A stretch of 23,238 nucleotides of DNA, taken from positions 1 to 23,238 of the IMG/VR virus record IMGVR_UViG_3300044301_000545; one strand, 5' to 3'. The position numbers were made by a program, and so were the translations under genes. A model generated the notes under the pieces. It worked only from the letters and a program-made list of their open reading frames with translations. It was not told the origin of the DNA and did not search any database. How positions within the stretch are numbered: the first letter of the stretch is position 1; each line of letters begins with the position of its first letter. Below are positions 1 to 8,506 of the stretch, in pieces. The stretch is from a virus.

Positions 1-348
1 AGTCCACCCAGCACTTACCGTAGCCATACTAGAGCCTGTAATACCTGTATTATACGCATTTGAAGTAGCGCTATCGCTAGCATACCAATCTAAATCATCA
101 GCATCTTCGGCTGTGCTGTATACAGCTATACTATCAATCGTATTACCAGAGGCCGTTAAGTCAAATTGTACGGTGTCGTATTGCGCTGGCATTCCTGCTG
201 CGGTAGCGATTGAAACATCGGTTAGTCTAGTCTCATTGGTTGCGGAAGTTGCATCAGCAGCAAAGTCGTTAGTACCACCAGTCTGATCGCCCCCTACTGG
301 GTCTGCTGAATAAAGATTTGCGTTTGGATAGATAAAATATTTGGCCAT
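1..348 (-). CDS. Tail-associated protein, 3' end cut by window edge
   Basis: The ATG at 348 overlaps the stop codon of the preceding gene (TAATG), and the frame stays open for 116 codons to base 1, so the C-terminus is missing. The protein begins MAKYFIYPNANLY and continues with a Thr/Ser/Ala/Asp-rich, Trp-containing sequence of the kind seen in beta-rich virion surface proteins. There is no signal peptide or membrane segment. It follows the tape measure and hub-like genes, which suggests a distal tail or decoration protein. I do not recognise a family, so the function rests on position only. Confidence 0.8.
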   Translation of the reverse strand, partial: MAKYFIYPNANLYSADPVGGDQTGGTNDFAADATSATNETRLTDVSIATAAGMPAQYDTVQFDLTASGNTIDSIAVYSTAEDADDLDWYASDSATSNAYNTGITGSSMATVSAGWT

Positions 349-2663
349 TAGGATACCTTTATAATTTCCATTTTTGTATTATTTGGATGTTTTTCAATTT
401 TTGTTACCATATAGTAATCAGTTCCCATTGCTGTGCCATATATTTTAATATTTGAATCCCAATTTGAAAACTTTACTATATCACCAATCTCAAGGTGATT
501 GTATTTAGGCCTAGAGCATTTAAAATCAATAACAACTTTACGGTCTTTCATTAAGTATAAATAAGCTTCAGCAAGTTTTGTAGCCGTTGTAGAATCTAAT
601 ATTTCATTAGCATCAAGCATAAGTTTTAACGTATCGTTAAAACCATTAACAGTCGTTCCTTGTGACGTAGAGTCTGTAGCTGTAGCTGTCGATTTATTAC
701 TTTTACCAGCATAATCGTGATTGTATTTTATTTCTATTGAATTTTTTACGCTACCTATAGATGTTTGAGATATGTTGCCTAAAACAATATCATTAAAATC
801 AATAATTTGATCTTGGGAGGAGTAATCATCCTTTTGTCGTAATGTCTTAATTTTAATCTTACTATCGCCTGATATAAATATATAGGAAAAGCATAAAGAA
901 CCTAAATGTTCAATTAAATCCTTAGATGGTATAAATTTATGCTGTGAAAAAGCAAATTTAATATCACCGACCGCATCTGCAAAATATTCTCCTATATATC
1001 CATTAGATGTGTTCCCTGATGTATCAAAACTATCATAATCTATTTCACTACTTGTTAGAGATAGCTCGCTACGCAAAATATCTTCAATCATAAATACAGG
1101 ATTTTCAATTAAATCATTTTCATTATAACCTTGATTTCTTGAATTAGCATCTATCCAAGATCCATACTTTCTACCTTTACCGCTATAATAAACATAGTCA
1201 ATCTTAGCAGGAGTGCTATAAGTAGCTGTTCTTACTTTCATTGTAGACTTTGCAGGAACAGAAGTTTGTATAGGTGGTCCATGAGGTTGTATTACATATC
1301 CGCTTGTTGGATAAAAATGTTCATATTCTTCCACTACATCGTATTGTTCAATTTCTTCAGATGTTATGTCTATTACAAGCCCAGCTTCATATATTTGAGC
1401 AGAGTGATTTGTGTTGTCTGAGCCACTTCTAAGGCTAAATTGTATTGGACCTTCAAAGTCAAATGTAGTTGTTTTGCCGCTATATAAACTACCAACTGCG
1501 GTTTTTGTTACTGAGTTATCACTAATTGTATCATGGTCTTCGTTTACTGAATTAGCTGTATACCTAAAAGTTTCTCCATTATCTCCTTCAAAATCAGAAT
1601 TTGTACCCCATTTAACTAACACCGAGACAGCGCTATAAGTGCCTATACTATTTACTTTAGGCACAGCAAATGTCATTGTTGCTACAGAGTTATTTGTAGT
1701 TCCGCTATTAGCAGCCCATGAAGCGTAGTTAGAAAAAGATCCATCTCCAATCCTTTCTTCATCAGAAACAGCATAACTACCAGAGCCGCTTTCAGATGCA
1801 ATATTAGAAGTGCTAATTGGAACATAAAATGATGCCCCTGCTCCAGAAAACTCAATAACAGGATTTCTACCAGTAGCATTTACCGTTCCTGTCATAGTAG
1901 CATAAGTATTGTTTGAATAAATATACACATTTTCATTGTCTAGCGTATGTATAGCCTGGCTATCTACTGCTGCTTCAACGGCAGCCTCTTGAACATCAAA
2001 TTTGTCAGTTATTATTGCTGGAAAAGCACCTTTGTAAAAATTATAATAGCTATCAAAATGTGTTGTAGGAATTGTGCCTATATCTGTTTTTTCATAAAAA
2101 TCACCATAAGCCATTGGTATCGGCTTACCTATATTGTTTTCTGGTGCATTTGTATAAGTTCCTGCTGCAACTGTGTTTTTAGGAATTAGATTATGATATT
2201 TTGAAGAATTATCAAATAAAGTTATTGAAACTAATCGATCATCGTAACTGATATTACCAGCTATGATTCCGCTACCGATCATCCTTTCTGCATCATCATA
2301 ATTATTTACAGAGTCAGGTTCATTAGTATTTAAAAACAATTCCCATTTTCTATTTGAAAAGTTTTTAGTAGCAAATAAATCAGAAAACCTACCGTTGTTA
2401 ATAGTTCTATCGGTATTTATTAACTTTAGGGATATGTTTGAAGTAGATGTATGAAAATTAAAAAAATCTAAAGATTGTATATGTTTTCCCCATGAAGATA
2501 CTATGCCATAATATTCATCTGATCCATCAATCCTTGTAACATCACTTACCCCTATAAAATTAGAAGCGCTAGTATCATCATTGTAATAAAGTTTTAGCAC
2601 CCAAAAGGCTGTCGTACTAGCTTTATTTAACCTTGTAGTTAATTCGTCATCAAAATTAAGCAT
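348..2663 (-). CDS. Tail hub / tip-like protein (771 aa)
   Basis: Large acidic virion protein encoded directly after the tape measure gene, where siphophages encode distal tail and hub proteins. The N-terminal ~200 residues are rich in beta-type sequence (FWVLKLYYNDD, IGVSDVTRIDG). The middle, roughly residues 260-440, is Ser/Thr/Asn/Gly-rich and looks like an inserted beta-sandwich, possibly carbohydrate binding. The C-terminal ~200 residues (IKIKTLRQKDDY, LEIGDIVKFSN, MVTKIEKHPNNTKMEI) resemble the hub domain of tail-tip proteins. The ATG at 2663 lies eight bases inside the end of the tape measure gene. Assignment rests on position and general character, not on a confident family match. Confidence 0.75.
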   Translation of the reverse strand: MLNFDDELTTRLNKASTTAFWVLKLYYNDDTSASNFIGVSDVTRIDGSDEYYGIVSSWGKHIQSLDFFNFHTSTSNISLKLINTDRTINNGRFSDLFATKNFSNRKWELFLNTNEPDSVNNYDDAERMIGSGIIAGNISYDDRLVSITLFDNSSKYHNLIPKNTVAAGTYTNAPENNIGKPIPMAYGDFYEKTDIGTIPTTHFDSYYNFYKGAFPAIITDKFDVQEAAVEAAVDSQAIHTLDNENVYIYSNNTYATMTGTVNATGRNPVIEFSGAGASFYVPISTSNIASESGSGSYAVSDEERIGDGSFSNYASWAANSGTTNNSVATMTFAVPKVNSIGTYSAVSVLVKWGTNSDFEGDNGETFRYTANSVNEDHDTISDNSVTKTAVGSLYSGKTTTFDFEGPIQFSLRSGSDNTNHSAQIYEAGLVIDITSEEIEQYDVVEEYEHFYPTSGYVIQPHGPPIQTSVPAKSTMKVRTATYSTPAKIDYVYYSGKGRKYGSWIDANSRNQGYNENDLIENPVFMIEDILRSELSLTSSEIDYDSFDTSGNTSNGYIGEYFADAVGDIKFAFSQHKFIPSKDLIEHLGSLCFSYIFISGDSKIKIKTLRQKDDYSSQDQIIDFNDIVLGNISQTSIGSVKNSIEIKYNHDYAGKSNKSTATATDSTSQGTTVNGFNDTLKLMLDANEILDSTTATKLAEAYLYLMKDRKVVIDFKCSRPKYNHLEIGDIVKFSNWDSNIKIYGTAMGTDYYMVTKIEKHPNNTKMEIIKVS

Positions 2664-4518
2664 TAATTCTTGCGCCTGACGTTAGTGCGGTGTTAATAGC
2701 AGGGATTAATTCATTTCTTACATAATCATCCTGAACTACTCCACCATTTATATTAACTATCACGCTTGATGCTTGGCCTGACTCATTCATTTGCGTTAGC
2801 GCATCAAGACCTATAGACTGCGCAGAATCTCTTTTTATAATAAACTCTCCAGCCTGGGCTAATATCGGTACGTTATCCCTGCCATGCACAACACCACCAC
2901 CAGCAAACTTTTGTACTGGGCCACCATCGTGTGCAATTTTTGGAAATAATCCAGCTAGTAAATCAAAGCCAAGCTTTCCTGCGCTAAGTTTATTAGGTGA
3001 AAATAACTGCAATATAGCAAAAGAAGCGGCTTGCGCGGTTAACTCTGCTGCTATAGCTCTTAAAGAATTTGTTACTGCTGTTCCTAATGACTGTCCATCA
3101 ACAACGGCTCTAGCTAGTTGATCACTAAATCTTCTAAAAGCTTTAGCTCTAGCGTGTATAGCATCAAGCTCTATACTGTTTCTTTCTTTCTCTGCTTCAC
3201 CGTTTGTTTTTGTTAAATTTGCTTCTTCTTTTTTTAAGCCTATAAGAGTTTTTAAAATTTCAATTTGTGCTAAAATAAACTCCCTGTTTTGCTCATTGAT
3301 TTCCATACTAAAAAGATTATCTTCATTTGCTTTTTTTGTTTTTTCACCAAAATCTTCTAATGCTGTAGTTGCTGTATTTATTGACAGCGCTGTTTCTAAT
3401 AGGTCTTTTGATGTTCCTCCTGATATTTCTTTTAAAGTAATCATGCCATCTGAGGTTTTATCTATGTCACCTGTAAGATGTATTATTTCTATACCAACTG
3501 TTTTTGCAGAGTCACTAAATGCTTCTACTTCTTTTGTCATAGTTAGAGCTGTAGGCGCGGTAGCTTTTAATTGTTTTTGCAATTCTTTTAGCTTATCTGA
3601 AAGTTGTTTTACGTCAAAATCCTTAATGCTTTCTTGAAACTTAGCCATTGGGGCTTCAAGCAAACCCTCAATACTTTGCTTAAACTCAGGTGAGTCAAAT
3701 TCTCCTTTAAGTTCTTTTAAAAATCTCGTTGCAGCTTTAGCTAAGTTTCCTATTCCCTCAGTTGCTCTTTTTATAGAAGGCATTAAAGTATCACCAATTT
3801 CAACAGAAAGAAGTGTAACTGCATCCTTCATGTTGCTAAATGCGCCTTCAAAAGTTTGAGACAGCCTATCGGTACTTCCTGCAATACCAACAGTAGGATC
3901 TTGTAATGATTTAATTAATGCTTCTCTAAACTCTGGCAATGTGGTTTTTGATAGGTCTGCAAGACCTTGAGAATCTTTAATAATATTTAAGATTCCACGC
4001 TCTCTTAGAATATCGGCTGCTCCAGCGCCTCCAGCGAACGCTCTTCCGAAAGAGTTTGCAGCTTCGGTAGCTGTCGTACCCATAAATGCTGCAAGGTCGG
4101 TGATTTCTTTTAACAGCATTTGTGAATTTGCACCAAAAGCTTCTAACTGCGCTCCAGCATTAACTACGTCATCTAATGTAAATGGTGTGGTTGCAGCTAC
4201 ATCGTTAAACTTGCTAAAAGCTTGCTCTGCCTTTTGAACCGAGCCTGTTAAACCCACAAGCCTTGTTTTTACAGACTCAAATTTTGATGCATCTCTTATA
4301 AATTTTCCAGTAACCTTACCAGCAGCACCTATTGCAAATGTATAAAGAAGTATATTATTTCTTAACGCACCTATTTGCCTTCTTAAACCAGATGTAGTAC
4401 CTCTAAGTTTTTGATTAGACTTCTCATAGCCCCTAGTGGCCTTATCAGCTCTTTGAAGTTGCTGTTCTAGGTTCGTAAACCCCTTAGCTCTGACTTCTAT
4501 TACAAATTTATTTGCCAT
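2656..4518 (-). CDS. Tail tape measure protein (620 aa)
   Basis: Sets tail length and is thought to be ejected with the DNA. The N-terminus is Gln/Arg/Lys-rich and helical (LEQQLQRADKATRGYEKSNQK), followed by a hydrophobic stretch at about residues 50-70. Next comes a region typical of tape measure proteins (KFESVKTRLVGLTGS, NDVAATTPFTLDDVVNAGAQ). Long helical segments follow. The C-terminal part holds the usual Gly-rich patch and GEFIIKRDSAQ motif. It follows the frameshifted chaperone, its normal place. Its ATG overlaps the end of the -1 frame by 11 bases. By the rule of about 0.15 nm per residue, 620 residues would give a tail near 90 nm; that figure is inference. Confidence 0.93.
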   Translation of the reverse strand: MANKFVIEVRAKGFTNLEQQLQRADKATRGYEKSNQKLRGTTSGLRRQIGALRNNILLYTFAIGAAGKVTGKFIRDASKFESVKTRLVGLTGSVQKAEQAFSKFNDVAATTPFTLDDVVNAGAQLEAFGANSQMLLKEITDLAAFMGTTATEAANSFGRAFAGGAGAADILRERGILNIIKDSQGLADLSKTTLPEFREALIKSLQDPTVGIAGSTDRLSQTFEGAFSNMKDAVTLLSVEIGDTLMPSIKRATEGIGNLAKAATRFLKELKGEFDSPEFKQSIEGLLEAPMAKFQESIKDFDVKQLSDKLKELQKQLKATAPTALTMTKEVEAFSDSAKTVGIEIIHLTGDIDKTSDGMITLKEISGGTSKDLLETALSINTATTALEDFGEKTKKANEDNLFSMEINEQNREFILAQIEILKTLIGLKKEEANLTKTNGEAEKERNSIELDAIHARAKAFRRFSDQLARAVVDGQSLGTAVTNSLRAIAAELTAQAASFAILQLFSPNKLSAGKLGFDLLAGLFPKIAHDGGPVQKFAGGGVVHGRDNVPILAQAGEFIIKRDSAQSIGLDALTQMNESGQASSVIVNINGGVVQDDYVRNELIPAINTALTSGARINA

Positions 4519-5181
4519 TATTCATTTCCCTTGATCTTTTTTCACAAGCGGTAAGCTCTTCACTAATAACACGAAAGATGTCAATCGTTTTTGCATCGGC
4601 ATTATATAGGGTGTCTGATAACGGTAAGTTAAATTTATTAGAAACAAAGTAATCGTCTATATAGCCCTCTATCTCATTGTCTAAAAAGAACTTAGGGTTG
4701 CAAAAGAAATTAAGGTTGTAGTAAAGATTTTGACCAATAGAGAACTTATTATGCTTGTCCTCTGCTATAATACGAGCGCACTCATCCCATATCTCATCTT
4801 CTGTAAATGTGATTATCTTGCCCAGAGTAGGGCTTTGAGCTTCGTAGGTAGTGACTTTAGTAGGATAGAGGCTATTCCCCCATCCAAAAAAGTTAGCCCA
4901 AGTTGAGATTCTTACTTTGCAGTTTTTTTTTGATCTAAACCCTTATAGTGCATATAGACATCATTCAATACCTCGTCTATCTGTGCATCATCTAATTTTT
5001 CTAGGGTTTCTTCTGGATTGGAAAAGGCTTTTTCCATACACCAGTTTAACAGATCAAAATAAGCGTCTTTTTCGATGGTGTTTTCATCCCAAAACACCTT
5101 CATCTCCAAACGATGAAGTTCTCTACGCTCACCAAAAGTGATAGGGCGAATCTCAAATTCACCATGCTTTGTTTTTATCAT
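4508..5181 (-). CDS. Tail assembly chaperone, long form by -1 frameshift (GT-like)
   Basis: The product joins 5181..4924 (86 codons) to 4924..4508 (138 codons plus stop) by a -1 shift at an A-run, giving 224 residues. The -1 extension starts NCKVRISTWANFFGWGN and ends SREMNNGK. It is continuously open for 138 codons and has no usable start codon near its beginning, so it is reached only by frameshifting. The extension contains many aromatic and acidic residues (DEIWDECARIIAED, GQNLYYNLNFFCN). In lambda-like systems the short and long chaperones bind the tape measure and recruit tube protein. The location between tube and tape measure genes fits exactly. Without this reading, about 390 bases would be non-coding. 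Confidence 0.87.
4912..5181 (-). CDS. Tail assembly chaperone, short form (G-like, 89 aa)
   Basis: Small acidic helical protein (MIKTKHGEFEIRPITFGERR at the N-terminus, then GLDQKKTAK at the end) made by normal in-frame termination at 4912. It begins seven bases after the tail tube stop codon. This sequence type, a short beta hairpin followed by helices with many Glu and Asp residues, is common among siphophage chaperones. Its last codons contain the slippery A-run that leads to the long form. Expected role: temporary tape measure chaperone, absent from finished virions. Confidence 0.85.
   Translation of the reverse strand: MIKTKHGEFEIRPITFGERRELHRLEMKVFWDENTIEKDAYFDLLNWCMEKAFSNPEETLEKLDDAQIDEVLNDVYMHYKGLDQKKTAK
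4923..4931 (-). promoter_or_regulatory. Programmed -1 ribosomal frameshift site
   Basis: On the coding strand nine consecutive A residues follow GATC. In the zero frame they read CAA AAA AAA ACT, which contains the slippery heptamer A AAA AAA. A Shine-Dalgarno-like AAGGG lies about eight bases upstream (4944-4940), as in dnaX-type sites. A possible weak stem (GGCTA at 4898-4894 with TAGCC at 4874-4870) lies downstream. The zero frame stops 9 bases after the A-run, whereas the -1 frame stays open for 138 codons. Confidence 0.85.
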
Positions 5182-5187
5182 ATTTTA

Positions 5188-6219
5188 TCAGGTTGTAATT
5201 GCAATAAGGGGATTGCTTCCAGATGCAAAGAACTTAGTCGATACATCAAGCATCATTGCATTTGCTTCGTTATAAGCAACGCTTGTTATTCTTCCATAGC
5301 TACCAATAAACCCAAAGCTAGTAGCACTAGCTATTGTAGCGTGATTTGCTACATTTGAAACCACTTCTGTTCCTGCTTTAAAAGAACTAAAGTAGTCTGC
5401 TGTATTGCTATCATATTTAACGGTTGCATCTAAGGTTACTGAGGCTTCTGGAACAGCCCTAACAATGGCATCTGGGTTGCCATTTGTACTTTGTCCTACA
5501 AATTCTGCTGGATTTTCTATATTCAAACTAAAGCTTTGTATAACAGAATTTTCAGCACCAGCTATAGTTCTTTTTACTCCTGCGCTTAATGTTGCGAGTG
5601 AATAGTAGCTTGAACCATAAGCTGTAAAGGCGGAAGCTGCATTTGGGTTGGCTTGATCATAGCTAGAAAGATAACCAGTACGCGCTGTAGCTGTAAAGCG
5701 CAAGCGACCTGATTCATTGGCCATATCGCCACTAATTGATAATGAGGTAATAACACAACCTGGGAAAATAATAGACCTGTTTTCATCGCTTGACCCATCA
5801 TTTGTTGTAGGATTTACCACAGCAAATGTTAATGTTTTAGTGGCATCTCCACTAACGCCAGTTTGCAATTCATCTGGCTGGTAATTATAAGGTACAGTTA
5901 CTACATCGGTATCTACAGTTGCACCGCCTAATACGTTTTGAAGTAGTATTGGAGCAATCGTTGTATCAAAGACTCCAGAAAAAGTAATTTCCTTTGTAAC
6001 ACCTTTTTCATCTATTAAAACATCTGCCGAGTCTGCTACCCTACCATCTGATCCGCTACGAGCTTCTAAGACTTGTGTTAAATTAAAATTAGGCATTTCA
6101 ATATTATCTATATTTACTAGATTCATGTTGCCATCAAGCTTTGCAGTTCCAATAGTCGTTTCACCATCTATTGCTAACTGAAATTGTTTTGGGCTAAATG
6201 CTTGTCCGTCTAAAGCCAT
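5188..6219 (-). CDS. Major tail tube protein (343 aa)
   Basis: Probable tube subunit, predicted to polymerise around the tape measure. The N-terminus is MALDGQAFSPKQFQLAIDGE. The body is rich in Thr, Ser, Ala and Asp with alternating beta-strand patterns (GVTKEITFSGVFDT, RLRFTATARTGYL, ASVTLDATVKYD), which suits the tube-protein beta-barrel fold. There are no membrane segments. It is encoded just before the frameshifted chaperone and tape measure genes, the standard place for the tube gene, and its ATG overlaps the upstream stop (TAATG). The family was inferred from position and composition. Confidence 0.85.
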   Translation of the reverse strand: MALDGQAFSPKQFQLAIDGETTIGTAKLDGNMNLVNIDNIEMPNFNLTQVLEARSGSDGRVADSADVLIDEKGVTKEITFSGVFDTTIAPILLQNVLGGATVDTDVVTVPYNYQPDELQTGVSGDATKTLTFAVVNPTTNDGSSDENRSIIFPGCVITSLSISGDMANESGRLRFTATARTGYLSSYDQANPNAASAFTAYGSSYYSLATLSAGVKRTIAGAENSVIQSFSLNIENPAEFVGQSTNGNPDAIVRAVPEASVTLDATVKYDSNTADYFSSFKAGTEVVSNVANHATIASATSFGFIGSYGRITSVAYNEANAMMLDVSTKFFASGSNPLIAITT

Positions 6220-6392
6220 TACTTAGACTCCTTCTTACTGGATGTTACTTTTTCTAAAAATTCTTTGGCTGCCTCTGGCACTTTATCAAAGTCTACAGAT
6301 TTGCCACTATTTAATGCGTTCCAATCCTCAACTGTCAGTCCTTTGTAACTGCCAAATGAGCTAATTGGTTTTTTTGCTTTATATTTTGCCAT
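6219..6392 (-). CDS. Small protein before the tail tube gene (57 aa)
   Basis: The frame reads MAKYKAKKPISSFGSYKGLT and ends SSKKESK, with Lys-rich ends and an acidic amphipathic middle (VPEAAKEFLEKV). An AAGG lies upstream. Two ATG codons sit in tandem at 6395 and 6392, and the second gives the better spacing. Its stop overlaps the tail tube start (TAATG), so the two are probably translationally coupled. I do not recognise it. A small tail or tube-associated protein is possible from position. Confidence 0.72.
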   Translation of the reverse strand: MAKYKAKKPISSFGSYKGLTVEDWNALNSGKSVDFDKVPEAAKEFLEKVTSSKKESK

Positions 6393-6410
6393 CATTAATA
6401 CCTTAATCGT

Positions 6411-6998
6411 TTACGCATATACTTCTTCAACTACACATAAGAACTCTATACTACTTGAAAGGTAATTAGAGTTCTCTCTTTCTAAATCATAGTTTACAGA
6501 TTGCAATCTAGCATTATGCCACTCATAGCTAAAGTCAGCAGGGAATACTGTAAACGCTTTATCATCTGAAGTAATAAAAAACTGATCGGTGCTTGTGATA
6601 AGAATAGGTCTTTTTAAAATACGCAACTCTTCAGAATCGCTAGTTAAAAAATTATTACCACCAGAATCAACAAAGTATAGAAAATCATCAATGCTTGCTA
6701 CATTTACCCTAATAATTTCCTTCAGTCTCTCTACAATGTTAATACGGCTGTCTAAACTGCGATTTTTGACGTATCTACCGCGTTCTTTTTCATTATAGGT
6801 GATAAGTATCGAGTATTCACGAATCGCACCATCTGAGCGTAATTCAATGATTTCATCCCTTCTAGGCGTTAAATGAAAGAACGAGTTTCCTCTGTACACA
6901 CTATCATAGCGTATAGGAATATTGCGAAATTCTTGAGCAATTAATAGTCTCAAGTTATCCAATACGTTCTGATTAAATGTTTTATTGTAGCTGATCAT
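6411..6998 (-). CDS. Tail completion / terminator-like protein, copy B (195 aa)
   Basis: The N-terminus reads NQNVLDNLRLLIAQEF, then a beta pattern with SFFHLTPRRDE and REYSILITYNEKERGR, and near the end SYEWHNARLQSVNYDLE. The same order of features occurs in the upstream gene (6995-7438): an N-terminal helix ending in EF, a P..YD segment, FF...P..DE, an R-rich strand, then W..A....VNY.E. The two are therefore probably diverged tandem copies. This copy has an extra ~45 residues in the middle. Size and place between connector and tube genes suit a tail terminator or joining protein. ATGA overlap with its upstream neighbour. Confidence 0.75.
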   Translation of the reverse strand: MISYNKTFNQNVLDNLRLLIAQEFRNIPIRYDSVYRGNSFFHLTPRRDEIIELRSDGAIREYSILITYNEKERGRYVKNRSLDSRINIVERLKEIIRVNVASIDDFLYFVDSGGNNFLTSDSEELRILKRPILITSTDQFFITSDDKAFTVFPADFSYEWHNARLQSVNYDLERENSNYLSSSIEFLCVVEEVYA

Positions 6999-7438
6999 AT
7001 CAATACATTGCAGTTAAATAAAAGTTCTACCACTTGATATGCGTTCTCTGCATCTTCAAGCTCTGGCTCATAATTAACAAAAGTGATGACAGCATCATTC
7101 CATTTATAGCTAGATGAGGGGCTGTAATTTGAATTATTGCCAACCAGTCGCTTTATTCTATCTGAGTAATTCATTAATTGTTCTAAATTGTTTCTGCGTG
7201 AGTAGATTCCAGGCGTACGTCTGTATATTCGCATAAGTACACCGTATAATCTAATCTGGTCTTCTGTGGTAGGTTGGTCTAGTTCGTCTTGTACTGGGAT
7301 AAATCGCAAAAAGAAATTTCCACGATTCTTGAAATCAATGTCATAAAATACAGGTAGCTTATTGAACTCACCCTTAATTAGTGATTCAAGTGGGTCAATA
7401 ACATTGTCTTTAATAACTGCGGTGTATTGGGTAGCCAC
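6995..7438 (-). CDS. Tail completion / terminator-like protein, copy A (147 aa)
   Basis: Starts with GTG (GTG GCT ACC). Visible features are VIDPLESLIKGEFNKLPVFY at the N-terminus, a beta segment GNFFLRFIPVQDE, an Arg-rich strand and SYKWNDAVITFVNYEPELED near the end. This pattern matches the next gene, suggesting duplication. At about 147 residues it is in the usual range of tail terminator and head-tail joining proteins. Its stop overlaps the following ATG (ATGA). The exact role cannot be told from sequence alone. Confidence 0.75.
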   Translation of the reverse strand: MATQYTAVIKDNVIDPLESLIKGEFNKLPVFYDIDFKNRGNFFLRFIPVQDELDQPTTEDQIRLYGVLMRIYRRTPGIYSRRNNLEQLMNYSDRIKRLVGNNSNYSPSSSYKWNDAVITFVNYEPELEDAENAYQVVELLFNCNVLI

Positions 7439-7444
7439 AAAACT

Positions 7445-7525
7445 CTACTTACGCCTTTTAACGCGCACTTTCTTTTTCTTTTTCTTCTTCTTTGTAGCGT
7501 AACCGTAACCTTTGCCCTTTGGCAT
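7445..7525 (-). CDS. Lys/Arg-rich micro-protein (26 aa)
   Basis: A 26-codon frame beginning MPKGKGYGYAT, followed by eight Lys in a row and ending VRVKRRK. It is about 60% Lys plus Arg. A clear GGAGA ribosome site precedes the ATG at good spacing, and the frame fills the gap between two virion genes almost completely. A protein this basic could bind packaged DNA or an acidic virion partner, but this is inference. The A-rich codon run raises the alternative of low-complexity sequence; the ribosome site and neat fit argue for a real gene. Confidence 0.65.
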   Translation of the reverse strand: MPKGKGYGYATKKKKKKKKVRVKRRK

Positions 7526-7528
7526 ATC

Positions 7529-8506
7529 TTATCTCCTAGAAATTTGTTCTGATTTTACTTCGCCATGCTCTTCTGGTAAGCCCATGACTATAATGCTCCA
7601 CGCATCGTTGGTCGTATAGACTCCTTCGCCAAAACGTATATACATTCCGTAGGCCAAGCCTTGATAATCGCCATTGATTTCTTCTGACTGTATCACTTCT
7701 TCCATCGCTAGTCCTTTGTCGTTCTTAACAAAGACACTATACTTAACGCTGGTGTTTTCTGTTCCTGCTGTAAACGTACCGCCTGCGGTGATCTTGACAC
7801 GAACATCGTCATAGTCTACGGCTGGTAGCGCGATTGACTTTGTGTCTAAAATACCACCAGTAGTATTGGCATTAACAGCTACAGGTACAATTCTGCCTTC
7901 ATTCTTTTCATAGCTAGACTCATGCCATAGTGCATATTCGCCTCGTTTTAATGAGTCAAGCATACCATCACCATCAGGTGAGATATAGCGCTGCTCTACT
8001 TCTAAAGCTCTTTCAGGATCTACAGGTCGCATCAATTCAGCGCAAGCTAGTCCTGCATTAGCGCTAATCAATACAAAGTCATAATCTCTGCTTGCAGCAC
8101 CCTGGTCTTCTGATTTTGTACGTTTAAATATTGGTCTATTGATATATGAGCGAATACGATCTGCCTGCTCATTTACTACGCGCTGTTTGACTGTAGCCCA
8201 GTCTTCTCCTGCTTCATAGGTTAGGTTATCTGGGTCTACTGAGCTGTATACATACAGAGCATCTTGCGCAGAGTCGTAGTACGCATCATCTGAAGAGTCT
8301 ACAGCTCCAAGTGATGTCTGCATATTCATCTCTTTGCCGTCAACATAACTCATACTTACATAGCCTGAGTTATAAGCAGCGTATACGTTTGTTGAATAGC
8401 TTTGAAAGTTTTGTATTAATCTTTTTCGATCGTAGTTATCAATATTTGGTTCAACACCTTGAAGGTCGGTATTAATATTACAAAAAGCCTCAAGTCTGGT
8501 AGCCAT
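7529..8506 (-). CDS. Probable head-tail connector / virion structural protein (325 aa)
   Basis: Two parts are visible. Residues 1-200 are helical with many Asp, Tyr and Arg residues (NYDRKRLIQNFQSYSTNVYA, DWATVKQRVVNEQADR). Residues 210-325 are beta-type (VRVKITAGGTFTAGTENT, AWSIIVMGLPEEHG) and could be an Ig-like or decoration domain. It sits between the lysis genes and the tail completion genes. In other phages this place holds head-completion or adaptor proteins. The ATG overlaps the previous stop (TAATG). No signal peptide or membrane segment is visible. Function is inferred from context only. Confidence 0.7.
   Translation of the reverse strand: MATRLEAFCNINTDLQGVEPNIDNYDRKRLIQNFQSYSTNVYAAYNSGYVSMSYVDGKEMNMQTSLGAVDSSDDAYYDSAQDALYVYSSVDPDNLTYEAGEDWATVKQRVVNEQADRIRSYINRPIFKRTKSEDQGAASRDYDFVLISANAGLACAELMRPVDPERALEVEQRYISPDGDGMLDSLKRGEYALWHESSYEKNEGRIVPVAVNANTTGGILDTKSIALPAVDYDDVRVKITAGGTFTAGTENTSVKYSVFVKNDKGLAMEEVIQSEEINGDYQGLAYGMYIRFGEGVYTTNDAWSIIVMGLPEEHGEVKSEQISRR

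Noticed and set aside
4519-4911. Independent second gene or non-coding gap after the short chaperone.
   Set aside because: The open frame has no ATG, GTG or TTG start near its beginning and continues from the A-run in the -1 frame, so frameshifting explains it better.
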